Shown: piece by piece, positions 11,701 through 26,300 of the stretch
How the letters are laid out: the number at the start of each line of letters is the position of its first letter
Position numbering within the stretch: the stretch's first letter is position 1
NCBI GenBank assembly: GCA_026874595.1
Contig: CM049314.1
Span: 16,486,729 to 16,550,728 of the forward strand
Reading direction: 5' to 3'
Origin: Sipunculus nudus
Taxonomy: Eukaryota > Annelida > Sipuncula > Golfingiida > Sipunculidae
DNA: 64,000 bases
Position numbers and translations under genes: made by a program
The notes under the pieces: model-generated
Told to the model about the DNA's origin: nothing
Database searches by the model: none
Seen by the model: only the letters and a program-made list of their open reading frames with translations

Positions 11701-11720
11701 ATGGCGGAGGGATCAAGAAG
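11701..11720 (+). CDS. GRTP1: GRTP1 exon 1 (candidate start exon)
   Basis: ATG, five more codons (MAEGSR) and two bases, AG, followed by the strong donor GTAAGA. The leftover AG plus the first base T of the exon at 40090 makes AGT (Ser), giving MAEGSRSKVDSYGFER. Vertebrate GRTP1 likewise has about a dozen residues before its YGFER. Phase, length and position agree, but a 20-nt match can occur by chance and the intron would be about 28 kb. Confidence 0.6.
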
Positions 11721-14344
11721 GTAAGATACGCCCTCTTAAAATTCTGCTGCAAACCAGTTAATTGTCTGACGATCATTATAACATGAACAGGGCCTGGAAG
11801 TCAGTTGTAAAATCTAGCAGTCTATAGGTTTATTTAACAAAGACCATTATTTTATGAGCATGTTTTACGTGTATTGGTCGGTGGTTTTGCTGTATTGTTA
11901 TCGTGGGATCCCGATCGGAATTAACTGATACCGGGTGTCGTCTGGCGCGCTAAGTTCTGTGATAAGTAATAATCTATGATTGATACGATGATCGTGTTAA
12001 GAAAGGTTTCACCGGAGAAAGGTTAAAACTGTTTAACGTTGATTGTTGTAGATTCTGTCAGGCTTTAAAATTAGATTTATAAAGTTTTGTGTCTGAGTCA
12101 TGTTAAATGCACGGACATCCAGACATGGGTGGTTGTGGACCCCCCGCCCCCCCTCCAGCCCCGGGAACAGAATGTAGGACATGGACATTTCAGACATATC
12201 AATATTTTTACCATAAAATAACCGTTTAAAATATAATTTTGAGTGTATAAATATTTATTTGACTCCAGAAATTGAATTTTAATTATATTATTATTATATA
12301 CAGGTCTTTTAAAGTATATTTTTTGAATATATCAGTGTATATGTTTACTGATACAATTTTTTTCCCTCCAGATCAATATTATTACCAAAAAATAACCATT
12401 TAAAATTAAATTGTGAATTATCTGTCTGCTTACAAATACTACAAAATAAAATACAAAAAGATAGATATATTATTATAAAAGTTTTTTTAAAACCAAATAA
12501 ATATTATTTTATCTATATATTCAATAAGTATATTTAAAATGGTTCTTTTATGGTAATAATATTGATCTGCACATTCAAACTGTATATTATTAAATGGTAT
12601 ATAATAAACCTATAATTAATCCCAATTTTTGGGAGCCAAATAAATAACTTTTTGATAAATATACTGGTACATTGATACACTCAAAATTGTATAATACACA
12701 GGATCACACATATGCTGCCAGCTGCTCCTGTCATCTGGACAAAGTGAATTTAACTGGACCTATTGTTACAAAATTGTAGCGATAGTGTCTTCATTGCACT
12801 CACATTTGGCCCATGGACTGTTATGTTCATACAGCAAAGATATCAATCAAAGGACAAAAAGGTCCATTTATGGACTACCTGAATACATGACTACAGTGGA
12901 ATATTACAAAGCAGGTCGAGCTGTCTTTTTCCTATTTGACTGCTGTTGGTGTTCTCATAGCAACAATGCCATTCACAAGACATGTTGGCCTGATACGCAA
13001 ATGCGAGGGAATCATCAGGTCCTTTTGATGCCCTTGTATGCAAATATCAGGGATTCAACATACAGACTTTACAAGGCTTTAGTGATAAATGCTAGCAATG
13101 AGTCATGTCTATCTGGACATGATGTCACTTTTTATTTTAAGCATTTACTTTGTAAACGCATATACTAAAGCCCAGGAAGGGCTAACATATACGTAAAGTT
13201 CTGCCATTTGATTATGTAGATTTTTGTGTATTGGAGGAGGCACGTGCTCTTGGGCCATTCTCTGGTTGTTAATGTAGACAGCAGACTAGTCTAACCAGTC
13301 TGAATATCAATACAACTTTTTCAATTTATTATGTAATAAACTCTGACATATTGATATATATTCTTCTCTTCCTTTCACAACATACAGCAGCTTGGACACC
13401 AAAACTGAGTCCTGCCATAGGTAACAACAAGCATGCCATCCCCATCCCTCCACTTTGATCCTGTGCTTCATTAGCTCAGCTGACTAACAGTCATCTGAGC
13501 TATAGTCGTGGTCCATTGTCCGTCGTCCGTCCGTCTGTCCGTCCGTCCGTCCGTAGATGTGGCACGTTTTGAAACCGTAAGACCTAGGAATCCAAAATTC
13601 AGCATAATGTTAGATGTCCCCAAGATCTCCTACCAAGCCGAAAACTGGGTCTTTGCGACTTCGTTCCTTTGAGAAATTAAGGAAAAACGTCAATTTTTTA
13701 TTAAAATCCTATTTTCACACTTTAGGACTGCCTAATATCAAAACCACTCATCTGTTTTTCCTCATATTTACCATAAATATTTCTCTATATAGTTCCTATG
13801 TACATGCAAGAAATTAAGTCTGTAAAGTATAAATTCTTTAAGTTATGGGCCCAAACATAATGGACTTTGTAAAAAATCAGGAAAAATAATAACTCACTTA
13901 ACATGAAAAATTTTGAAACTAGAGTCTATTTTCTCAAGTATATAACTATGTTTAATTAAGATTCAATTGTTTACCCAAAATTAGATCTGAATTTTGTAAA
14001 TTTTTTAAGTTATTAGCATAAAAAAAATCAGTACCTTAAATTTTGCCCAACTTTGACCATGGCACATTTTTTTCCTGTAAGCACCATTGATTTAATTTTC
14101 ACAGCATGTAAACATAAATATTTAGTTTGTCTAAATCTGAAATTTGAAAATAAAAGCTTGAAAATTAAGCTAGTTATTGATTTTTTTTTCTGTAGTCACT
14201 TGCTTTGATTACAGATGCAGGGTCCCAATCCAGGTCACTGGAAGTCAGCTATGCCAGGGTTTCTGATTTGTTACAGTCACTGGGGGAGATCCCCTGCTGT
14301 AACAGGTGTACAGTTATTCTCATATCAGCACCCCAATCACCATT

Positions 14345-14376
<32 letters not shown>

Positions 14377-17300
14377 CTAACTCAACCCACCAAGTGTTAT
14401 GCAGTAATTGTTATTGTTTTCACTGTATCTCCTTAATTGTAATGCATCCGATATGCAAAAACTTTCCTTGAAAAAATAATTCATGGTTTAATCTAGAAGA
14501 TGCAATGTTGTGTAATGTAGCATTTTTAAAGAAATCAATTTTCTATTAAATGATTTTAACAAATATAAACGAACCCATCAGTATGCTTAAATTATTATAA
14601 AATATGAAGCACATTATGGATAAATAAAGACACAATTAAAAATTGTGAAATCTAAATCATGTATTATTTTTAGATATTTATTGTTTTGCAGATTTAAAAG
14701 ATATATTTTTGTGGTAAAAAATAAATAAACATTTGTATGCATGATGTGGTGTTATCTGACAAGATTGAGATTTATGATGATGCAATTGAGAATTATGAAT
14801 CAACTTTTATATTCAGATATATATGTTAAATTGGAAATGTATAGAAACATAAACTTAAATTAGAAAATAATTGATGTGATAAAAAAATCAGGATTTGATA
14901 CAAACATTTGTTCATTATTTTCCTGCCTCAGCAGAATTTGAGATCAGGCTTTGTTTGCCCTGTTTTATGTTGTTAATTAGCTATATTTCAACTGTATACA
15001 TTTCATAAAAAAAATACATATATATTTAATAATATATATTATACAAAAAAAATAGATGCAATTGAACAAATGTGTAAACTACTGAAATGTCAACAGTTAA
15101 TCGAAAAACCAACTAATGATCATGGTAATAGTACAGATCATTTGTTCACAAACTGCTCACATGCTTTAGTTTCAACATTAGGAAACACATGGTCAGGTCA
15201 CAAAATTTTTTTTGCAACAATATCTTGCTCATCAATACAAACCAATCAAATAAACCAACCATGGCCTTTATTACCTCTTCCTCTTACACTTTATCTCCAT
15301 TAGATATTATTTTAGATTTTTACCTTCAAGGTTAACGTCAGCTGAGCACAGTGACCCATAGGTCCCTTGTTTTAGTCCTACAATACTCTGAATATTGTGT
15401 CTTGAAAAGTATATCTATGTATTTGTATTTGACATTTGCATACATATCTATGCCTGTAACAGACAGTGAACATATTGTCATGTTGGAATGTTCAGATTCC
15501 AGGTGAACCTGAAACAGCTAATTGTGAGATTTCACCTGTTGACTTAAATTATATGTCTGAGACTCTTCAGCTGAATTCAGTTAAAATTTTTACTCTGTTT
15601 ATCTCTGGCTTCTTTTCAATTTCTTGAGTTTTGTACAGCTAAGACAGTTGTCCTCATGCTTCCTTTAGTATAGCTGTTAAAGCAGCTCTGGGTAAGTGCT
15701 ACTTGAGGCTTTATTTTTCTGTTTTCAGTATGTTTTACCCTCTGCTCAGCTGACTGTAATTCATCTGAGCTATAGTCATGACCTTTTGTCCATCACATGA
15801 CACATGTCAGAACTTTAATAAAAAGCTACTGACCAGAGTTATAATTACAGTTAAAATGTCTTTCTATACCTACAGGTGAAACTAGTGAGTCAAACCTTTT
15901 TTTAAGCAATAAATACAAAACTAAGTTGCACCTCACACTTGCCCCATGTAATATTTTCTATTGATGTACTGTATATTAAATTTTGGTTTGTGAACAGATG
16001 AATCTATTTGAAGTCCATACCCAATAAGTTGGAGTGAATAAAAATTAGGAGTAATTAAACCAATGCTGGGCTGAGTAATTCAATCCTGCTGCTCAGCTGG
16101 TTTTATTTATTAAAATTTCAAATGGTTAAAAAAAGAAAGCATCAGTTGTGACCCCTTCTCAGTATGCTACAATGTTATTCCTATTACTTCATCTGAGTAT
16201 TGTGATGCAATTGTTCATGTCATGTCTAATGCATGTGTGCCTACATATCATATTATGGAATTTTAATTTTTTAAGAAACAGCTTTTTAACAACATGTTTG
16301 TGAAATATACAAGAACTTATTATTTTTTTTTTTTTAGCTTGGCTAAATATAAGTCATCCAAGCCATAGCAATGTTACTTTGTCCTTTATCCGGTCAGATG
16401 TTCATTAGCAAGGCACGTTTTGAAACCATTGGAACTATGAATCCGAAATTCTACACATAGATGTTCTCCTACCAAACCCAAACTGAGTCACTGCCACTTC
16501 AATCTTTTGAGAAATGAAGGGAAAACCACTATTTTCCAGTAAAAGCCTGTTGTCAGACATCAATAGTGCCTTATATTGGTTATATTTGGCATACATATTG
16601 CTCTATATATTTCCTTTGTACATGACAGAAGTTATGGACCTGAATATAATGAACCTTGTCAAATCATTAGGAATTTTATTTTCTCTCTAAACATGGTAAC
16701 TGTTAAAGCTAGAGACTTTAAGGATAAAACTTTAATTAATCAAGATTTAATGTTTGCCAGAAATTAGATTAGAATTTTTCAAGTTATTACTATTAGAATC
16801 AGTGTAAAATCACTACCTTAAACTTTCCTTGACTTTTTCCATGGCACATTTTTTCTCTGTATGTACTGTTGATTACACAAAAGGGTTTACTCTTTTGAAA
16901 TCTGAAAGGAATTTTTAGCTCAGCTGACTATAAGTCATCTGAGCTATAGTCGTGGTCCATTGTCCGTCCGTCTGTCTTGCCGTCCGGATGTCCGTCCGTA
17001 AGACTGGCACGTTTTGACACCGTAGGACCTACGAATCTGAAATTTGGCATACAGTTAGATGTCCCCAAAATCTCCTACCATGCCAAAATTTGGGTCAATA
17101 GGACTTCGTTCCTTAGAGATATTAAGGAAAAACCTCAATTTTTTATTAGAAATCTATTTTTACACTTCAGGACTGCCTAATATCAAAACCACTCATCTGG
17201 TTTTCTTCATATTTACCATAAATATTCCTCTATATGGTTCCTATGTACATGCCAGAAATTAAGTCAGTATTATTTAATTTTAAAAGGTTATGGGCCCAAA

Positions 17301-20300
17301 CATAATGGACTTTGTAAAAAAATCAGGAAGATATTTGGTCACTTAAGACCAAAAGTGTTAAAGGTAGGGACTTTTTTTCAGTAATACAACTTTAATTAAT
17401 CAAAATTTAATTGTTTACCAAAAATTAGATCAAAATCTGTTAAATTTTTTTAATTATTGGCAAAAATATAAAATTGGTACCTTAAATTTTGCCCAACTTT
17501 GTCCACGGCACATTTTTTTCCTGTAAGTACTGTGGATTTAATTTTCACAGCATGTACACATAAGGATTTAATCTGTTAAATTCTGAAATTTGAAAATAAA
17601 AGCTGCAAAATAAGGCTAGTTATTGAATTTTTTGGAGGCTCTTGTTGTATTCCCTTACATTGTCAAGCAGTCCACTTTGATGACTGTAGGTCATTCAGTG
17701 CACATCTCTATGCTCCCCAGGCTGTTGGCATAATTTTAGATGTCCCCAAAATCTCCTACCATACCAAAAATTGGGTCATTAGGACTTTGTTCCTTCGAGA
17801 TATTAAGGAAAAACCTCCGTTTTCTATAAAAAAAAGCCATTGTTACACTTCAAGGCTGCTTAATATCAAAAGCACTGATCTGTTTTTGATCATATTTAGT
17901 ATTCACATTCTTTCATACATTTTCTATGAACATACAAAAAATTAGGTCAGTATTGGGTATTATTTTGAAGTTATGGGCCAAATTATAATGCAATTTTTTA
18001 ATAAATCAGGAAATATATTTACTCACCTAACATGAGAATAGCTGAACCTTGAGACTTTTTTTCAGGAATATAACTTTATTAACAAGATATAAACTATATA
18101 TAAACAAGATTTAATTTTTTTACCCAAAATTAGATCTGAATTTTGCAAATTTTTCAAGTTATTTGCATAAATAAAAAATCAATACCTTAAATTTTGTCCA
18201 AGTTTGGCACTGTTGATTTAATTTTCACAGCATATATACATAAGGATTTAATCTTTTAAAATCTGAAATTTCAAAGAAATTGATTGGAAAGAATAGCTTT
18301 TATTCACGTTTTCATACACCATGTCAAGTGTTGTTTACATCTAGCCCACCTAGTAGTACAGCCTTCACTTGCATTATGTAACCCACCCCAGGCAGCTTGC
18401 CTTGGCTCAGCTTGGCCACTACCAGCAGGCTTCCCCTCTGCCCTGCACTCCCCCCCCCCCAGATGGTGCATAAACTAGATAAATGTTATTATTTTCTGTA
18501 TTTGATTCATTCTTATTCTAGGCTATGCTACATTTTAGTTTTTGTATTGTACCCCCAGGGTTACAATGATTAAAGTGTACATTTAATTGTGTCCACAAAG
18601 TGGAGTATTGATATGAAAGTGTGGATGTTCATCAGATAAGTAATTCCTCACTTCAGAAGAGTAAAAACTTCACCAATTGTGAATTTGACTATTAATTCCA
18701 GTAATAAATTAAAACTGGGATAGTAATTAGCACAATGATATTGTTTGTCCCTCATTCAACCAACAGTGTGTATATTTTATTTGAAAAGATGTTTTATTTT
18801 ATCAAATTTACTGAATCTTTTATATTGTTTTGGTGAATAAAATTAAGCATGTACTGAAAACTCCAATGTGCAAAACTTTTTAATAGTGATTCAAGGAATA
18901 TTCTTGTAGATGCCATGTTGTGGCATTATTTTCTTTTAAATTCAGTTTAAACATTTATGATAAAAAATAATAAAATATGTGTATGCATAATATGACCCAA
19001 TATGAGCTACACTCTGGATAAATGATGATTGCAACTTTCGCATCAATTTTAATATTTTAACATTAAAGTTTCAGTTTTTAACTCTGTATATATAATGATT
19101 GCAACTTTTGCAACAATTCTAATATTTTAACTTATATTTTCAGTTTTTTTTATTAAAAATTTATAAAACCTGTAAATAAAAAAAATGGTTCAGATAAAAA
19201 CTTCTTAATGGAAAAAGTGGATATGCTAAAAAAAAATAGGCTTATATATAAACTTAAATGCATTATTTCCTTGAAAGTGAAATAAAGGTATAAGTCCATT
19301 CTGTCCACTTGCCTGTCCATCTGTAAATTTTCATATGCATTACAGTATCTCAAAACTTTTACTGTTTTTCTTCATGACAGTCTTGTCAGAGTATTAGTTT
19401 GCAATCATATATTTAGAACTTTACTATAACCAAGTAGGAGGGCCCCTTTCCTCTTAGCTTTTCATATTCTTATATAAATGAAAAACATTACAATAGAATA
19501 TTTCTACATCCACCTTCGTGCTGCCCTCACTTTTCCCTTCCCTTCCCAAAGTCAGCCTCAGTAAGCAAGAACAAGATGAATCAGATATATTTATACTTTA
19601 ATATTTTGTATAACTATTCGTCCATAGGTACCTATGTACATGCCAGAAATTATGTCAATATTGTGTAATATGTAGACATAGTGGGCATCACAATAATGTA
19701 CCTTGTCAAGACTAAAGAGATATTGTGTCATACAGTCACAAATTCATAAATCACTTCATCAGCATAGTTAATCATAACATCATATCTGTCAAATTGAAAG
19801 CTTGCAGACTACCATACACTTTAGATCCTTCAACAAATAGCCTTATCATCATTCTACTAATGCTTATTACTGCTGTCATTGCATTCATATTTGCTCAAAT
19901 ATATCACAATTTTCAACCCCTCCTAAATAAATAAAAAATAAACCACTATATTTTACTCTATTAATCCATCAGTCAGGTAATTTCATTTATAATTTACTCA
20001 CATATTACATTACATTCCTTTAAAATAGCCCAACATGTCCATGATATTCATTAGCTTTATCGACTCAATATAGTATCACAGTGGAGAAACATTTATAGTC
20101 CAATCACGATCAGCTGAGCGCCGTGACCCATGGGTCCCTTTTTTTAAATGTGTAGATTTCATGAAAGTTTTCAAACAGCATGTCAGGTGACAAGTATTGT
20201 TTACATCAAGTCAGCCAAGCACAGTCTTATGCAGCCAGTCTTTGAGCCAACACCTGGCAAGCTGTTATGTAACATGCTTCACTCTAGGGCAGCTAGCTCC

Positions 20301-23300
20301 CTTGGCTCAGCAAAGCTAGGCTGCCCTTCTTGTCTTCTCCCCCCCCCCCTTTATTTTATAGATAATAAACTAATAAATAAATAAAGTTATCTATCCTTTC
20401 TGTCCAACAGACCTATCTGTCCTTTTGTAAATATTTTATACAGTATCTCAAAAACTATTCTAAACTATTATGACATGGCAGTCATATCAGAGATAAGTTT
20501 GGTAATTTTACAAAATTCAGCTGAGTGGTGTGACCAATGGGTCCCTTGTTTTGGTTAAATCTTGTCATATGACAATAGAAGAATGGCTGTAGTTGAATGA
20601 TACATGGAAGATACTATGGTTGTATTGAATTGCTGTAATGCAGGGTTTTTTAACCTGTAAATATACAAAACTGCTTCTATGATAAGGCTAGTTGACAACA
20701 TCTGCCTTTTCTCATACTAACTTCATGCTTGATTACTTGTTAAGGGACGTCAGTCATCCTCTGTATCACAGTGATTCCCAACAAGCTTAATTAGTGAGTT
20801 TTTTAGAACTGTCAGTTTTACTCTTTTTTAGAGTATGTTTAGGTAGCCTTTTTAATAGCACTTGCTGTGATATTTCTCATTAGTTAAAGAGCCAGTGTTT
20901 TTGTTCAATAAATGAAAAGAGGATTCAGAAAGGTGGTTTTTGTATACAAATGAATATATATATATATATATATATTATGTATAATGTGTGTGTGAAGGTA
21001 TATGATGGATCTGAATAACTTAGTACTGCCTCTTTCGGCTCATCAAGTGACTGAAGTACAACTATTGCGATCAGATTTTATCATTTCTTTATAAGTTTTT
21101 TTATTTGGAGCTTAAGATTGCTTGTTTCAGTTTCACACACAAAGTTGCACTGATATGAAGAGGTCATGAATGTGTTTCAGTGCTGGATTATAGACCAGTT
21201 GATAGTGAAACTTTGTTGCTTGTCTTTTAAGGTTCAAACTTGATGTACAAGCTCTGTTTTGTTTGAATGGGTCCTAGCTGTGTATGAACGTTTTGTTGTG
21301 GTTATAATACCTTTGTTTAAAGGGGCCTCCGGTCATGCCAACGTAGGTTACTGAACAAACCTTCCAAATTGTATCAACCTGTCCCAATGGACCAAGCTCA
21401 CCCAACAGTAAAAAACTGAAAATAGAAAAACAGATATGGCAATAGTTAAACTTCAGTCACTGATGAGGCGAAATCATTGGTAGTGATTTAGATCCATCAC
21501 ATACTTTATCACATAGCATTCGCTGTTGCTAAACATAGAGCGCTGTGTGACCACAGGGGAAGGACAGCATTCATGCAGAGCATTTCTGCTTAAATATATA
21601 ATGTATGTAATTTGTATCATCTTTTGTTTAGCGGCTTGGATACTAAGGCAGGGTCATGCCAAAGGTAATAACATCATGTATATAAACAAATTTATTACAC
21701 AATTCAGTATTTATAATTTCTTTTTTTTTTTCATGATTTAGCATGTATCATGGTTCCCTAGTGTCTACTGTTAATATTTTTTTGGTAATTGTTTGCAAAC
21801 CTCTCAGCTTTGACATATTACATTATATGAATTTTAAAGATAATCCTGTGAAACCATGACACCCATGTATTGAGCAAATTAAAAACTTTACATTACCAAG
21901 AGGGCCCAATATTCCCAAAGAAACCTTCATCAGAATAAAAAGGGAAAGACTGAGATCCAGTAGAGTACATGAAAACAAGTGTATATATCATCTGGTGATA
22001 ATGCTTAATAATAATGTTACTGGTTTTGGTATGGTACCATAATAGGATATAGCTATAAGTATTCATGATTTGATGCATTATACTTTCATTTTCATTTTAC
22101 CATAATTGAGGCTGTGCTTTATCCTTCCTTGTACATAATTTGAATTTACAGTACGTTTAGGGGTGGTGTTTTACATAGGGTGTTGGTGCTTTTACCATGT
22201 TGTGATTTATATGTATTGTTCTGTTGCCCCACTTGCCATGATCCAGTATAATTATACTGGAACAATCTGCAATCCACATTGTGGTACAAAGAGTCATTTG
22301 ATTAATTATCTTCATGCTGGAGCATTGAATTATTAGAGTTATTGTATGCTATATATAACAGGGTTTGGTATTGCCCTTCTCAGCATGTTTTGTATGTGTT
22401 ATTTATATATAATACTGGATCACATGTAACAGGGTTTGTTTTGTTATTGGCCTGCTTGGCACGCTTTATATCTGAGCAGAGACCCAGTAAGCTGCAGGTT
22501 AAATTGATTTTTGGTCATGGTTTACTGTTCAGTATCAATTTACCTTGTATGGAATATCATCATTTACAGTATAACTTTATGGCTTGAAAAAATTGGCTTT
22601 TATTGTAAATACTTGAATGACATGATTCTTGCCAGAACAGTTATACATTAGTATATGTATTCATGGATACCTTGCCCAGACAGATCCCATGCATTTACAG
22701 TATAATACAAAAAAAGTTGTACCAACCACACTGAATCATTGAATGTTTAAGTATAAATAATTAATAAAATTAAAGATAGGATAACATATAGTAAATGATT
22801 AATAAACTGTAGGCCTTGTGTTTTGGCCTGTCTCTAGCACCTTAAATTTTGATTTCACAGGCCAGCATAGAATTCCTGGTCCACGGTTAGACATTGACAA
22901 AATTTCAACTCTTAATTTTTTGTAGAAGGTACCATCTTTATCAGTCTGTCACATAGCAGAGTAATGGAAGATGAATAAAATAGTATTATGTCAAAATAAA
23001 TTTCAAAGATACTTGTGAAAACAAACATGTTAATCTTCTAATACCGTAAATTCTCTATTATAAGCTGCATGTATATAATAAGCGGCGCCCTGACTTTTCT
23101 GTTTCCTATCCGCAATGCACTGAGTAAAAGATGATCTGGAAAAACCCTCTTTAAAACCACACTTGGACTTCGGTACATTAGCCCATACCAGCTGCAGCCA
23201 TTCAAGTAACCAGAGATCATTGGCTGATCCCTGATAATATAAATTCAAAGACAATAAATTGGGTCTGAAAGAGGAAGGTTGATAATTTCGCAAAAAAAAG

Positions 23301-26300
23301 AATTAAATCAAATATCTAATACAATTAGAAGAATGCAATAGGCTGACTATAAATATCCAATTGATTATGCAGTGTCAGCAGGAACCAAGGCCCCGCAAGA
23401 TCTGCACAAAAGAAATGTAACTGCCAAAATCCTCAATACCATTACAACTGGTAAGATGAAATTATTCAAAGGACAACAGGCTGGATCATTAAAGTACATT
23501 AGAACAGGCCTGGTCCTGACACAAATATGGTACCGCGAAAGTATTGGTGTGGTCTGGAAACAAGCACAGATCTGATCCTGATACCCTACTCAAAGCTTCA
23601 ACCTTGATCCTTAAAAATAGTAGAGGCCTGACCCTGGGACATGTAGCATGGTCATAATCCTTAATTATAGGCATGGATTTCTTTCCACATGATGTTATCC
23701 TTCCAATAAGGTCAAACAATTATAAAAAACTCTAAAACTGGGTTATATGATATACCTGTACTCCACAAATGAAAGTGAAAATCAGCCCATCCACATTCCC
23801 TGGTAATTGTTCTTGTAAAGTGGACCAAGTGTGTTTGATCATCTCAGAGGACTGGTAATCAGAGACAAGTAAGACTAAAATATTGATCAAATCTGCAAGA
23901 ACACTGTTTTCTGTCTTCTGAGCCTTAACTGTCCTTTTTAAGTACTCAGCAGTGATCACTGTGACACTCAGCCATGATGTTATCTTTGACTCAAGTGCTG
24001 TTATCTTTTGTTGCTTGTAGAATAAAGTTACTATATAAATGTATAATATTTTCAGATTCAGAAGCTCTTAAATATCACAACACAAATCATATATTTATGA
24101 ATAAATGATCTGGTACTCCTGTCTTAACTACAGTGTCCTTGAGCCCACAGTTAATGTGAACACTTCATCAATATTCATGAACACTTCATCAATTTTCATG
24201 CAGCTGCTCTTTGATTTTAACAAACTTGTGTACAGATCCTGGGGCACACAGGATTTAAATTTCTCTTGTATAAAAATGAAAAAAAAAATAATTTTAAGGA
24301 CAGTCCTTGTAATCTTTTTATTGCAGCTATGTAGGTTTTCCAGTGCAATATTGGTCAAATGATCTGTACAGTACTCTGTGCATATTAACTTTTGTTATGA
24401 GTATGTTGAACCTTAAAAATAGTTTTAAATGGTAAGGCACTAACAAGCCATATGTATTGAGCCTGCTCAGAATTTTTTAATTTTGTATATTGGCATGTTT
24501 TTGATGCAGGTTTTGTGATTTAAATTTTCCTGGTCAGTCTATCACAAAACTTTTTGTTGTTCAACATTGAGAACCATTTTAACATAAAAGCAACCAGTTG
24601 TACAGTACATATAAACAATTCATTTGCTTAAATGTACATATACACAATTAGGTCTCTTCAAAGGTTATTTCTGAATATTTAATAGATAATGAAAGAATTT
24701 CTCGATCAAAAGTAAATGTGAAAAAATAGACATGTATTTTAATGTTTTTAATTATATATAACATCACATTAGTTGTTCCTGGGAGAAATGCTAGTTTTAA
24801 TTTAAATATCTGGATAAGTGTTATTAAACATGAAATAATATACATGCTTATATATTGTGTGTGAACGATGAGCACTGTAGTTAAAAAAAGTACAAACACT
24901 TGATGTACACTTCTCAGTGCTTTACTCAGTAGTAAGGACATTGCTGGAAGCAATTATTACTCAATAATTGATAAATTTAAACAAAAAATCTACAATTCTT
25001 AATTGCAGTATTTTATTAATGTGAGAAAAATTTTATTATGTCAAAAATTTTAATCCATGCATGATTTTTGTTGAATGAACATAATATTCCAAACCTCAAA
25101 AGTAGAATACTAGTATTTGTGATAAAAATATTTATTCAGCTGTAAAGCATCGTACATAAGATCTTCTTGCTGTGTGACAATATGATATAATTATTATTAT
25201 TTATCACCATTGGAGTGCAGCTTGGAATCTCAGACTGAATCTACTCAGAGGTAATTTCTTTACATGCAATACTGGTACTGCATGTCAGCCTTGCTTTGTC
25301 TTAGTATGTGGAGGTCTACAAGGTGTTATGTATGTATAAGGGGATTAAAAAACACAGACACACACTATCACACACTGTCAAAAATGGATCTCAGGGCATT
25401 GGAGGAACAGCCAGGTTTTACTGTGAACAAGCATTATTTTTTGTATAAGTAAATGTACAGCCAACATTCATGTCAAACAACCCTGGAACCCTGACTTGCG
25501 ACCACCCCACAATTGTGACCACCCCTACAATTACGACCACCTTTCTTGGTCCCAAATATATGATCCATGTAACTTAGAGTTTCACCAGTACGACCGCCCC
25601 CAAATTAGGACCACTTTGGTCAGTCCCATTGTGGGGTTCAACTGTTTGTGGAACTGTCAGGTAATACATATCTTTCTGAGCCTGGGGTTATCTACAAACA
25701 GTTACTCCCTCATAATGTTTGCAGTTACATAATAAATTATTTAGCTTTTATAATTAACAAATAAAGGAAACCTTTCATTCATTCCATTCATTCATATATT
25801 TATTATGGTTGATTGATTTTCACAAAACCACTGTTGCCAGATTTCATTATGATGTCCCCAGATTATATATTTTTTATGTTTGCTTGATCCTGTATTATAA
25901 AATCAAATCTCAACAGTATTTATCTATATACAGCTCTATATTGTACAAGCATGGCTTACAGTTGTCAGCAGGACTGATTGTACCATTGTGAACAGGGTCT
26001 GATTGTGGCAGTCCAGTATTATTCAGTTGTTACTGTCATGGACTCCCCTGTGACGATAATGAAGCATGCTGTTGTCCAGTGAACACAACTGTTATTTCAT
26101 ATTTTATTGTGGCTGATTTTTTTTTTGACTAGTCAGAAAGTGTAACCACAGATAACCAAACAGATTTTAGATTTCCTGGTTATGACTAGCCATTCTAGTT
26201 AACAAACTTGCAAAAGAAATTATGGCTAATGCAAGATCGGTAATACCAACTACCTCAGGGAAAAGTGCCGAGTCAGCAAGTTACATTCCCATGCATAATA

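Noticed and set aside
14205-14471. Two overlapping proline-rich frames
   Set aside because: Caused by the poly(C) run inside Helentron-like copy A; the same position in copy D has a different run length and frame.
15669-15691. Small exon-like segment between TTCCTTTAG and GTAAGTG
   Set aside because: Its length (23 nt) does not keep the GRTP1 frame, and it has no similarity to the three microexon candidates.
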